From positions 1 to 64,000 of the forward strand of contig NZ_BMNH01000007.1 in NCBI RefSeq assembly GCF_014646355.1: a DNA stretch of 64,000 nt, in the 5' to 3' direction. Under the pieces are notes generated by a model. The model searched no databases. It was not told where the DNA came from and saw only the letters and a list, made by a program, of their open reading frames with translations. Origin of the DNA: Nonomuraea cavernae (GTDB taxonomy: Bacteria > Actinomycetota > Actinomycetes > Streptosporangiales > Streptosporangiaceae). Below are positions 18,921 through 28,362 of the stretch, piece by piece (positions within the stretch are counted from its first letter, which is position 1; each line of letters begins with the position of its first letter). Both the position numbers and the translations under genes were made by a program.

Positions 18921-21900
18921 GCCTCGAACAGGGCGTCGGTGATCTGGCCGAGCGAGCAGAACCGGGCGGCGTCCATCAGCACCTCGAAGGCGTTGCCGTC
19001 GGACATCGCCGCCTCGCGCAGCCTGGCCAGCGCGGCGGGCGCCTCGGCCCGGTTGCGCTCGTGGAAGGCGTGCAGCCGGTCGAGCTGCGACTGCTTCTCC
19101 TCCTCGGTGCCCCGGGCCAGCTCCAGCTTCCGCGGGTGCGGCTCGTCACCGCGCGGGTTGTGGAACGTGTTGACTCCGATGATCGGCAGCGAGCCGTCGT
19201 GCTTGCGGGTCTCGTACAGCATCGACTCGTCCTGGATCCGGCCGCGCTGGTAGCCCGTCTCCATGGCGCCCAGCACGCCGCCCCGGTCAGACAGCCGTTC
19301 GAACTCCCGCAGCACCGCCTCCTCCACCAGGTCGGTCAGCTCGTCGATGATGAACGAGCCCTGCAGCGGGTTCTCGTTGCGCGCCAGGCCCCACTCGCGG
19401 TTGATGATCAGCTGGATGGCCATCGCCCTGCGCACCGACTCGGCCGACGGCGTGGTCACCGCCTCGTCGAACGCGTTGGTGTGCAGGCTGTTGCAGTTGT
19501 CGTAGACGGCGATCAGGGCCTGCAGGGTGGTGCGGATGTCGTTGAAGTCCATCTCCTGGGCGTGCAGGGACCGGCCCGAGGTCTGGATGTGGTACTTGAG
19601 CTTCTGCGAGCGCTCGGCGGCGCCGTACCTCTCGCGCATCGCGACCGCCCAGACGCGGCGGGCCACGCGCCCGAGCACGCTGTATTCGGGGTCCATGCCG
19701 TTGGAGAAGAAGAACGACAGGTTGGGCGCGAAGTCGTCGATCCGCATGCCGCGTGCCAGGTACGCCTCGACGTAGGTGAAGCCGTTGGCGAGCGTGAACG
19801 CGAGCTGGCTGATGGGGTTGGCCCCGGCCTCGGCGATGTGATAGCCGGAGATCGAGACCGAGTAGAAGTTGCGCACGCCGTTGGCGATGAACCACTCCTG
19901 GATGTCGGCCATCATCCGCAGCGAGAACTCGGTGGAGAAGATGCAGGTGTTCTGGCCCTGGTCCTCCTTGAGGATGTCCGCCTGCACCGTGCCCCTGACG
20001 GTGGCGAGCGTCCGCGCCCGCAGCTCGCGCTCCTCCTGTTCGTACGGCTCGCGCCCGTGCTCCGCCCGGAAGGCGTCGCGCGCCTGGTCGAGGGCGGCGT
20101 TGAGGAAGAAGGCCAGGATCGTCGGCGCCGGGCCGTTGATCGTCATCGAGACGGACGTGTTGGGCGCGGACAGGTCGAACCCGTCGTAGAGCACCTTCAT
20201 GTCGTCGAGCGTGGCGATGGAGACCCCCGACGTGCCGACCTTGCCGTAGATGTCGGGCCGTGGGTCGGGATCGTGCCCGTAGAGCGTCACCGAGTCGAAC
20301 GCCGTGGACAACCGGGTCGCGGGCTGGCCCTCGGAGAGCAGCTTGAAGCGCCGGTTGGTGCGGAACGGGTCGCCCTCGCCGGCGAACATCCGGGTCGGGT
20401 CCTCGTCGTCGCGCTTGAACGGGAAGACGCCCGCCGTGAACGGGAACCTGCCCGGCAGGTTCTCGCGGCGCAGGAACCTGAGCAGCTCGCCGTCGTCGGT
20501 GTAGCGGGGCAGGGCCACGCGGGGGACGCGGTTGCCGGACAGCGTCTCCCGCCAGAGCGGCGTGTGCAGCTCGCGGTCGCGTACCCGTACGACCAGCTCG
20601 TCGGCGGTGTACGCGGCGCGGGTGGCGGGCCAGGAGTCGAGCAGCGCCCGGCTCTCGTCGCTCAGCTCGCCCTCGGCCTGCTCCAGGAGCTCCGCCAGCC
20701 TGGCCTCCGTCGCGTCCACCGCTCCGGCCTCGGCGGCTCCGGCGGCTTTGCCGGGTGTGCCGGGTGTGCCGGTGGCGAGGAGGTCGCGGACGGCGGTGAG
20801 CTGCCGGCGGCGGCGGGCCACCTCGGCCTGGGCGTCCGTCTCGGCGTGGTAGCCGCGCACCGTGTCGGCGATCTCGGCCAGATAGCGGGCGCGGGCGGGC
20901 GGCACGGTCGCGGCGGACGCCAGGGAGGTGCGTCCGCGCACCGGCGCGAGCAGGCCCGAACCGGCCGGCATGCCCTTGTCCACGAGCAGGCCCTTGAGGT
21001 GGTGGTAGAGCGCCGTGACCCCGGCGTCGCTGTAGCGGGAGGCGATCGTGCCGAACACCGGCATCTCGTCCGGCGAGACGCCGAAGGCCTCGCGGTTGCG
21101 CACCAGCTGGCGGCTCACGTCGCGCAGGGCGTCCTCGGCGCCGCGCCGCTCGAACTTGTTGATCACCACGGCCTCGGCGAAGTCGAGCATGTCGATCTTC
21201 TCCAGCTGGGAGGCCGCGCCGAACTCGGGGGTCATGACGTAGATGGGCACGTCGACGTGCGGCACGATCCCGGCGTCGCCCTGGCCGATGCCGGGAGTCT
21301 CGACCACGACCAGGTCGTGGCCGGCGGCGCGGCAGGCGGCGATCACGTCGTCGAGGCAGGCGGGCACCTCGTTGGGGGCGCCCCTGGTGGCCAGGGAGCG
21401 GAAGTAGGTCTGCGGGCCCAGGCTGTTCATCCGGATGCGGTCACCGAGCAGCGCGCCGCCGCCGCGCCTGCGGGTCGGGTCGATGGCGATGATCGCGATG
21501 CGCAGCTTGTCGTCGTTGTCCATCCGCAGCCGGCGGACCAGCTCGTCGGTGAGGGACGACTTGCCCGACCCTCCGGTGCCGGTGATGCCGAGCACGGGCG
21601 CCTGGCGCCCCGCCGAGCGCAGGCCCTCGACCAGCCCGTCCGGCGCGCGACCGGCCTCGATCAGGGTGATCGCCCTGGCCAGCGCCGCCTGGTCGCCCGA
21701 GAGCACGGCCTCGGCCGAGGGGGCGCCGTTCAGCTCGACGTCGCACTCCTCGATCAGCTTGTTGATCATCCCGGGCAGGCCGAGCCGCTGGCCGTCCTCG
21801 GGCGAGAAGACGCGGGTGACGCCGCGGGAGTGGAGCAGGTCGATCTCCTCGCGCACGATGACGCCGCCGCCACCGCCGTACACCTTGATGTGGCCCGCGC

Positions 21901-22156
21901 CGCGTTCGCGCAGCAGTTCGACCAGGTAGGAGAAGAACTCCACGTGACCGCCCTGGTAGGAGCTGATCGCCACGCCCTGGACGTCCTCCTGGACGGCCGC
22001 GGTGACGATCTCGTCCACCGATCTGTTGTGCCCGAGGTGGATGACCTCGGCGCCCTGCGACTGGAGGATGCGGCGCATGATGTTGATCGCCGCGTCATGA
22101 CCGTCGAACAGGGCCGCTGCCGTCACGAAACGGACAGGGTGGGCCGGAACGTGCAC
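18893..22156 (-). CDS. icmF: Fused isobutyryl-CoA mutase IcmF
   Basis: A 1087-residue adenosylcobalamin enzyme combining, in order, a B12-binding domain (DGHDAA at about 18-23), a MeaB-type G-protein chaperone (P-loop GTGGSGKSS around K199, later NKFERRGAEDAL base-recognition motif) and a methylmalonyl-CoA-mutase-like substrate domain with the GTSGVSIATL and SVSISGYHIAEAG regions. It interconverts isobutyryl-CoA and n-butyryl-CoA, and some members act on pivalyl-CoA. The length matches characterised IcmF. The start is GTG 22156 with AAGGAG ten bases upstream. The promoter region carries two inverted repeats. Confidence 0.95.
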   Translation of the reverse strand: MHVPAHPVRFVTAAALFDGHDAAINIMRRILQSQGAEVIHLGHNRSVDEIVTAAVQEDVQGVAISSYQGGHVEFFSYLVELLRERGAGHIKVYGGGGGVIVREEIDLLHSRGVTRVFSPEDGQRLGLPGMINKLIEECDVELNGAPSAEAVLSGDQAALARAITLIEAGRAPDGLVEGLRSAGRQAPVLGITGTGGSGKSSLTDELVRRLRMDNDDKLRIAIIAIDPTRRRGGGALLGDRIRMNSLGPQTYFRSLATRGAPNEVPACLDDVIAACRAAGHDLVVVETPGIGQGDAGIVPHVDVPIYVMTPEFGAASQLEKIDMLDFAEAVVINKFERRGAEDALRDVSRQLVRNREAFGVSPDEMPVFGTIASRYSDAGVTALYHHLKGLLVDKGMPAGSGLLAPVRGRTSLASAATVPPARARYLAEIADTVRGYHAETDAQAEVARRRRQLTAVRDLLATGTPGTPGKAAGAAEAGAVDATEARLAELLEQAEGELSDESRALLDSWPATRAAYTADELVVRVRDRELHTPLWRETLSGNRVPRVALPRYTDDGELLRFLRRENLPGRFPFTAGVFPFKRDDEDPTRMFAGEGDPFRTNRRFKLLSEGQPATRLSTAFDSVTLYGHDPDPRPDIYGKVGTSGVSIATLDDMKVLYDGFDLSAPNTSVSMTINGPAPTILAFFLNAALDQARDAFRAEHGREPYEQEERELRARTLATVRGTVQADILKEDQGQNTCIFSTEFSLRMMADIQEWFIANGVRNFYSVSISGYHIAEAGANPISQLAFTLANGFTYVEAYLARGMRIDDFAPNLSFFFSNGMDPEYSVLGRVARRVWAVAMRERYGAAERSQKLKYHIQTSGRSLHAQEMDFNDIRTTLQALIAVYDNCNSLHTNAFDEAVTTPSAESVRRAMAIQLIINREWGLARNENPLQGSFIIDELTDLVEEAVLREFERLSDRGGVLGAMETGYQRGRIQDESMLYETRKHDGSLPIIGVNTFHNPRGDEPHPRKLELARGTEEEKQSQLDRLHAFHERNRAEAPAALARLREAAMSDGNAFEVLMDAARFCSLGQITDALFEAGGQYRRNV

Positions 22157-22172
22157 GCCTGATCACTCCTTG

Positions 22173-22212
22173 GTGAGGGGCCTCACTTCGAAGATACTAG
22201 GACGTCCTACTA
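22173..22212. promoter_or_regulatory. icmF promoter region with two inverted repeats
   Basis: TAGGACGTCCTA (22198-22209) is a perfect 12-bp palindrome within a nearly symmetric 18-bp stretch from 22195 to 22212. Closer to the start, GTGAGG-gg-CCTCAC (22173-22186) is a second inverted repeat. They lie 17-56 bases upstream of the icmF start, where operators over the -10 region and leader are expected. No regulator gene is adjacent. Confidence 0.55.
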
Positions 22213-22258
22213 TTTCCCAAGCCCCCTGCTCTTCGCGAAGGAAACACCCGTGCGGCGG

Positions 22259-23254
22259 TCAGCCCTTCGGCTCGTACGGCCGGCGTCTCGTCACCGTCGG
22301 ACGGCGCTCACCCCCGTGACCCACGCCCGCGGGGACCCGGCTCCGGCCACTCTCCGGACGGCCGGAGAGCGCCGGATCGGGATGGCGTACCGGCGCGGCG
22401 GACGGAGACGGGCCGGCGGGCTCGCCCCGCCCTGCGGTCAGGAACGGGTCGGCGGGCGGGGCGGGCCTGGCCGGGCAGGGGTGCCTGGCCGGGCCGGGCT
22501 GCCTGGCCGGGCCGGGCTGCCTGGCCGGAGTGGGAAGCCTGGCCGGAGTGGGATGCCTGGCCGGTGACGTGTCTGGCGCGTTCCATGGCCAGCGGAAGCG
22601 GCGGTGGGCGACCCTGCGGGTGCCACGGCGGTGACCCGCGCGGCGTAAGGAGAGCACGACGGTGGTCAGCACCATCACGGCCAGCAGCGCCTGCGGCGTG
22701 CCCAGGATGTCGAACGGCGACCCCTGCGGCGCCGCCACGCGCGGCACGGGGACGAACGGCTGGTCGGTGGCCCGGATCTCACTCTGGGTGAGGCGCTCCT
22801 TGACCACCCGGGGTAACCCGTAGCCGACGACTTTGTCCGTCTCGCGGGTCTTGCGCTTGAGCCAGACGCGGTCGACGTTCGCCTCGATCGTGTGGATCCT
22901 GTCACCGGAGACGCGCTCCACGATGCCCACGTGGTCGATGCCCTTGTAGCTCTTGCCGCCTTTCCAGTCGAAGAAGACCAGGGCACCCGGCTCCGGCTTG
23001 GCGGTCCAGGCGCCCTTCTGGATGAACCAGGCGGCATGGGAAGGAGTCCATGCGAACTGGCCGACGTAGTCGGTGACCCCGGCCTTGTCCGCAGCCCAGG
23101 CGATGAACATGTCGCACCAGGGGGCGTTGCGGTACTGGGAATCCTGGACACGGTCGGCGTACCAGTTGCCGAACTTGGTGTGCTGGCCGCCCTTCTCCCG
23201 GTAGCCGATCTCCTGGCGTACCACTTTCAGCAGATCTTCCGCGATCGGGTCCAG
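22259..23254 (-). CDS. CHAP-domain protein with one membrane helix and a repeat-rich tail
   Basis: About 331 residues. The N-terminal CHAP amidase/peptidase domain has the catalytic cysteine in NAPWCDMF (C47), histidine in GIDHVGIVE (H108) and an acidic/amide residue in HTIEANV. A hydrophobic segment (LLAVMVLTTVVLSL) follows near residue 195. The tail is basic and proline-rich with repeated ARQPGP-like units. No signal peptide is visible ahead of CHAP. The start is uncertain: the best ribosome site (GGGAGGAG) precedes an in-frame CTG at 23254 (LDPIAEDLLKVVRQEIGY), while the first canonical start is GTG 23224. CHAP proteins usually cleave peptidoglycan; export here is unclear. Confidence 0.75.
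   Translation of the reverse strand: MDPIAEDLLKVVRQEIGYREKGGQHTKFGNWYADRVQDSQYRNAPWCDMFIAWAADKAGVTDYVGQFAWTPSHAAWFIQKGAWTAKPEPGALVFFDWKGGKSYKGIDHVGIVERVSGDRIHTIEANVDRVWLKRKTRETDKVVGYGLPRVVKERLTQSEIRATDQPFVPVPRVAAPQGSPFDILGTPQALLAVMVLTTVVLSLRRAGHRRGTRRVAHRRFRWPWNAPDTSPARHPTPARLPTPARQPGPARQPGPARHPCPARPAPPADPFLTAGRGEPAGPSPSAAPVRHPDPALSGRPESGRSRVPAGVGHGGERRPTVTRRRPYEPKG
22465..22554. repeat. 18-bp in-frame tandem repeat within the CHAP gene
   Basis: Five consecutive 18-base units begin GCCTGGCCGG (22465, 22483, 22501, 22519, 22537), two of them identical, with a partial sixth. On the coding strand they specify a six-residue proline-rich unit in the C-terminal tail. The unit is a multiple of three, so copy-number change would alter tail length without frameshift. 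Confidence 0.85.
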
Positions 23255-23433
23255 GGCGACTCCTCCCAGAAAATCCGGCAGATCACGTTGGACTGTAATA
23301 GCCGACCTACGATCGCGCGCCGAACACCCGGAAAGTGGCTAACCGTGAGAGAAAACAGCGGCTGTGCGGCAGAAGTGACAGAGGTGACGGCAGTCGGCGC
23401 CACCTCAGGCGGAGCCGCTGATCACCCGCCTGC

Positions 23434-24204
23434 CTACGCGCCGGCCCCCACGCGGTAGACCTGCTGATCGCCCCCGCCCGGCGCCACCACGTCGGCCACG
23501 ATCACGGTCACGTTGTCGGGCGAGCCGCCCTCGTTGGCCAGGTCGATCAGCCGCCGTACGGCCGCTCCGGGGTCGGCGAACGTGGTCAGCACCTCGTGCA
23601 GGACCTCGGGCCCGAGGACGGTCGTCAGCCCGTCGGAGCACAGGAGATAGCGGTCGTCGGGCTCGGCCTCGCGTAGCGCCAGGTCGGGCTCGGCACGGCC
23701 CTCGCTGCCCAGCACCCGGAGCACCATCGACCGCCGGGGGTGCACGGCGGCCTGATCCTCTGTTATCCGTCCTTCGTCCACCATCGACTGCACAAGTGTG
23801 TGATCCTTGGTCATCTGGTAAAGCGCACCATCGCGAAGCAGGTATCCGCGGGAGTCACCGAGATGAGCCAGGGCGAACCGGTAGCCGTCCCACAGCATGG
23901 CGGTCACCGTGGTCCCCATCCCCCTGCGCGCCGGGTCGATGTCGGCCAACTCGACCAGCCGGCGCGCCGCCTCGTGCACGGCGCCCTCGATCGCGGCCTC
24001 AAGGTCGACCCCCGCCTCGGGAAGCGTGGCATCCAGCTCGCGCATGACCGCGATGGCCGCCGAGCTCGCCAGCTCACCGGCCGCGTGCCCGCCCATCCCG
24101 TCGGCCACCACGAGCAGCCGGCTGCTCGCATAACCGGAATCCTCGTTCTGCTCCCTGCGGCGGCCCACATCTGATCCGGCGGCATAGCGGATGTTCTGCT
24201 TCAT
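23434..24204 (-). CDS. PP2C-family Ser/Thr protein phosphatase (PstP-like, soluble)
   Basis: A 256-residue PPM phosphatase with SDVGRRREQNEDSGY (metal Asp), VVADGMGGHAAGE, LAHLGDSRGYLLRDG, LLCSDGLTTVL and EGGSPDNVTVIVADV, the full metal-binding set. Unlike mycobacterial PstP it lacks a transmembrane and extracellular part, so it is cytosolic. It would remove phosphates placed by Hanks-type kinases, such as the kinase at 26068-26958. It diverges from the methylase gene across 76 bases. Confidence 0.92.
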   Translation of the reverse strand: MKQNIRYAAGSDVGRRREQNEDSGYASSRLLVVADGMGGHAAGELASSAAIAVMRELDATLPEAGVDLEAAIEGAVHEAARRLVELADIDPARRGMGTTVTAMLWDGYRFALAHLGDSRGYLLRDGALYQMTKDHTLVQSMVDEGRITEDQAAVHPRRSMVLRVLGSEGRAEPDLALREAEPDDRYLLCSDGLTTVLGPEVLHEVLTTFADPGAAVRRLIDLANEGGSPDNVTVIVADVVAPGGGDQQVYRVGAGA

Positions 24205-24280
24205 ACCCTGCAGTAAATCATTGGTTGAAAGACTTCACAAGCAGATGCGCTGAAGACTCTTGTGAACTACTGTGGCCTTC

Positions 24281-26029
24281 ATGAGCCATGACCCGACTGT
24301 GAACGCCGGGGACATCGCCCGGCTCGCAGGGGTCGGGCGAGCCGCGGTCAGCAACTGGCGCCGCCGCCACGACGACTTCCCACTGCCCGTCGGCGGCACC
24401 GCCAACCAACCCCTCTTCTCGCTGCCCCAGGTCGAGTCCTGGCTGCGACGCTATGGGAAGTCCTACCAGGTCTCCCTGGGTGATCGGGTATGGCAACGCC
24501 TGAGAGCCGCCGGTGATTTGCGGCTGGGCGAGCTGGTGGCCCAGGTCGGAGTGCTGCTGACCGAGGGACACAGCGGGCTCGACCCCGAGCTCGCCGCGCT
24601 GGTCTTCGAGCTGGCCGAGCGGCACGACCCGCTCACCGCGTACGAGTTCCTCATCGAGCGCTACCTGGAGGCCCACTCCCGGCAGCTCTCGGTCACCCGC
24701 GAGGAGACCGCCGACCTCATGGTCAGGCTGGTCCACACCGACGGCGGCACGGTGCTCGACCCCGCCTGCGGCGTCGGCACGCTGCTGCTGGCGCCCCGGG
24801 CATCCAGTGTCCTCGGCCAGGACCTCAGCGGCACCTCCGCCCGCATCACCGCCGCCCGGCTGCGGCTGCGCGGCGTCAGGGCCCGGGTGGAGGCGGGCGA
24901 CTCGATCCGCCACGACGCCTTCGCCGGCGAGAAGGCCGACGCCGTCGTGTGCGACCCGCCGTTCAACGAACGGTCCTGGGGCTACGAGGAGCTGACCGGC
25001 GACCCGCGCTGGGAGTACGGCCTGCCGCCCCGGGGCGAGCCCGAGCTGGCCTGGGTCCAGCACTGCCTCACCCACGCCAGGCCGCGCGGCCTGGTCGCGG
25101 TGCTCATGCCGCCCGCCGCCGCGAGCCGCAAGGCGGGCAGGCGCATCCGGGCCAACCTGCTGCGTGCCGGCGCCCTGCGCGCCGTGGTCGCGCTGCCGGG
25201 CAGCGACCTGTGGCTGCTGCGCCGCCCGGCCGCCGGCGAGCGGCCGCCGTCCGACGTGCTCATCCTCGACGCGACCACCGACCAGTCGGCGGTCGAGCCC
25301 GCCTGGCGGGCCTACCTGGAGGACCGTTCCGACCAGACCGTACGCATCATCGACCTGCTGGCCGACGAGGTCGACATGACCCCGGCCCGCCACCAGCGCC
25401 GCGACGACCTGGGCCGGGCCTTCACCGAGACCCGCGACCGCTTCCTGGCCGCCGCCGCCACGCCGCCCGACCTCAAGGTGCTCGACCAGCCGCTCGACCA
25501 GCCGGTCACCACGGTCGGCGACCTGATCAAGGAGGGCCTGGTGACCACGGTGCAGGCGCCGCCCAAGATGGCGGCCGACGGCGGCGAGGTCGCGGTGCTG
25601 ACGGCCGACGACATCGCCCACGGCACGGCCCCCTCGGGCCGCGCGGGTCCGCAGCGCGGGCTCGTCGAGGTCCGGCCGGGCGACGTGGTGGCGTCCTACT
25701 CCAGCGTGCGGGTGATGACCGAGGGCGGCTTCGTGCTCGGTCCGCACCTGACCCTCTATCGGGTCGACGCGCGCCGGCTCGACCCCGACTTCCTGGCCGG
25801 TTTCCTGCGCGCCGCCGGCGGGCGGGCGACCACCGGCTCCAGCCGCTTCGACGCGCGGCGCACCCGCCTGCCCCGGCTCTCGCTCGCCGACCAGACCGCC
25901 TACGGCGAGGCATTCCGGCAGCTGGCCGTGCTGGAGGACGCCCTGCGCGAGACCTCCGCGCTCGGCCAGACGCTGATCCGGCTCGGCCTCGACGGGCTGA
26001 CCGACGGCCACCTGCAGCCCCAGTCCTGA
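24281..26029 (+). CDS. Orphan N6-adenine DNA methylase (HsdM/HsdS-like fusion)
   Basis: A 582-residue protein. Residues 1-70 form a helix-turn-helix (GDIARLAGVGRAAVSNWRRR). A class I methyltransferase core follows with SAM motif I (LDPACGVGTLLL) and catalytic motif IV (CDPPFN). The C-terminal third resembles a type I specificity/target-recognition region (VVASYSSVRVMTEGG, then RTRLPRLSLADQ). No restriction subunit or ATPase is nearby, so it looks like an orphan regulatory or epigenetic methylase, a type common in actinomycetes. ATG 24281 lacks a ribosome site and may be leaderless; GTG 24272 is the alternative. It is followed after 38 bases by a Ser/Thr kinase. Confidence 0.8.
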   Translation: MSHDPTVNAGDIARLAGVGRAAVSNWRRRHDDFPLPVGGTANQPLFSLPQVESWLRRYGKSYQVSLGDRVWQRLRAAGDLRLGELVAQVGVLLTEGHSGLDPELAALVFELAERHDPLTAYEFLIERYLEAHSRQLSVTREETADLMVRLVHTDGGTVLDPACGVGTLLLAPRASSVLGQDLSGTSARITAARLRLRGVRARVEAGDSIRHDAFAGEKADAVVCDPPFNERSWGYEELTGDPRWEYGLPPRGEPELAWVQHCLTHARPRGLVAVLMPPAAASRKAGRRIRANLLRAGALRAVVALPGSDLWLLRRPAAGERPPSDVLILDATTDQSAVEPAWRAYLEDRSDQTVRIIDLLADEVDMTPARHQRRDDLGRAFTETRDRFLAAAATPPDLKVLDQPLDQPVTTVGDLIKEGLVTTVQAPPKMAADGGEVAVLTADDIAHGTAPSGRAGPQRGLVEVRPGDVVASYSSVRVMTEGGFVLGPHLTLYRVDARRLDPDFLAGFLRAAGGRATTGSSRFDARRTRLPRLSLADQTAYGEAFRQLAVLEDALRETSALGQTLIRLGLDGLTDGHLQPQS

Positions 26030-26067
26030 CGGTGTAGGTTTTTCGCGATAAGGGCGGGAGGGGGCTC

Positions 26068-26958
<891 letters not shown>

Positions 26959-27059
26959 CGACATCCGGACCGAACCGTCCCACGCATCAAGGCCAGCCTC
27001 CGCAAGTCGGCCATCAGCCATGCGTCACTCAACGTGAGCGCCGTGTCACAATAGGTGTC

Positions 27060-27974
27060 ATGCCGTCCCCCCGACATGATGCCCTGATCCAGATGATCAG
27101 TGACCGCCCGCAGCTGGCAGTGGAGATCCTGCGTGACCTCATGGGGGTGGAGCTACCTGCCACTCCCCTCATCCGGGTGGAGGACAGCACGTTCAACACC
27201 CGCCACTCGGTCGACATCGAGGCCGACCTGATCCTCGTCATGGGGCCACCACAGTCGCCGGCACACGCCGTCGTCGTGGAGATCCAGCAGGACAAGGCCA
27301 AGGATCCCCGGCAGTTCACCCGCTACGCCGCCGCGCTCTGGCTGCTGCTGGGCTGCGACGTCACGGTCCTGGTCATCACACCCGACCGGGCAGCCGCCGC
27401 CCACTACGCACAGCCGATCGACTCCGGCCTGACCGGCTACCGCCTCCAGTGCCAGGTGCTGGGGCCGGACGACATCCCCGCCATCACCGACCCCCACCAG
27501 GCCGCGGAGCAGCCGGGGCTGTCGGCCATGTCGGTCATGGTCCACGGCCGTGATCGCAAGGTCATCGAAGCGTTCGCCATGGCACTGACCGAGCTCCGCG
27601 ATGAATACGCTCCGAAGTACTATGAATACGCTTACAGCATGGCCGCGCCCGACATCCGGCGACTCATGGAGGAGATCATGAAGTCCACCGCCTGGCCCGT
27701 CTACAGCCCCTTCGCGCGCGAACACTACGGCCGCGGCCTCGAAGAGGGGCAAGCCCAAGGCAAGGCCGAAGGGAAAGCAGAAGGGAAAGCAGAAGAGGCC
27801 GCCCGGCTAGTGCTGCTCCTTCTGGAAACCCGTGGATTCATGCTCCCCGACGACGTTCGGGCCCGCATCACCGCGTGCACCGACCTGACCCAACTGGAAA
27901 CCTGGGTCACCCGTGCGGTCACCACCCAGACCCTGGACGGCCTGTTCGACGGATCGGGAGAGCAGCGCCGCTGA
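27060..27974 (+). CDS. PD-(D/E)XK nuclease-like protein of the Rpn/transposase-associated type
   Basis: A 304-residue protein beginning MPSPRHDALIQMISDRPQLAVEIL, a pattern of an actinobacterial multi-copy family. The core has DIEADLILVMG followed by AVVVEIQQDKAKDPRQF, the D...ExQ arrangement of PD-(D/E)XK nucleases related to Rpn recombination-promoting proteins. The C-terminal part has a charged GKAEGKAEGKAEE repeat from short DNA repeats (27757-27798) and a helical end. The function of the actinobacterial family is unknown; mobile or recombination roles are inferred from Rpn relatives. ATG 27060 is 101 bases after the kinase stop, so it is probably separately expressed. Confidence 0.7.
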   Translation: MPSPRHDALIQMISDRPQLAVEILRDLMGVELPATPLIRVEDSTFNTRHSVDIEADLILVMGPPQSPAHAVVVEIQQDKAKDPRQFTRYAAALWLLLGCDVTVLVITPDRAAAAHYAQPIDSGLTGYRLQCQVLGPDDIPAITDPHQAAEQPGLSAMSVMVHGRDRKVIEAFAMALTELRDEYAPKYYEYAYSMAAPDIRRLMEEIMKSTAWPVYSPFAREHYGRGLEEGQAQGKAEGKAEGKAEEAARLVLLLLETRGFMLPDDVRARITACTDLTQLETWVTRAVTTQTLDGLFDGSGEQRR

Positions 27975-28362
27975 TGTAGGCGGACGTCAGATGCCTGCCG
28001 CCGAGGCGTCGCACCGCGCCACATGCCTCCGTTCCGCGGACGGGTTCTCCTTCAGGCAGAAGGTACGACGCGCTGGTGCCGCCGCCGGCGGCGGCATGTC
28101 ACGGGCGTGCCCTACTCCTCGCCCAGGGCGTTCGATTCTGTCGTGATCTGCAACGACGAGGACAAGGCCACACGCATCCGCGCGGTACGCAAACCGCTCA
28201 GCACAACCCACCCCGCGTGGCGCGAGACGGTGATACGTCCGGGTGTGCAGAAGGACGGGCGGACACATCGCACGCTGCGCAACGTCGACATCATGGACGG
28301 CGGGGACTCGTTCTCGCCGTCAAGCAGCAGGTGGATCTGGTCTCCAAGCCAACCGCTGACTG
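27975..28362. other. Intergenic or degenerate stretch without a convincing gene
   Basis: About 390 bases in which several short frames are open but none shows a recognisable domain, ribosome site or consistent third-position GC. Frames across 28023-28382 read through with no family similarity that I can recognise. It precedes a gene remnant that begins inside a LamG domain, so it is probably rearrangement debris. Confidence 0.5.

Noticed and set aside
16464..22156. A cobalamin uptake and usage cluster (BtuF-like gene plus icmF)
   Set aside because: Two other genes intervene, no BtuC/BtuD transporter is present, no B12 riboswitch could be recognised before icmF, and the BtuF-like protein has no export signal.
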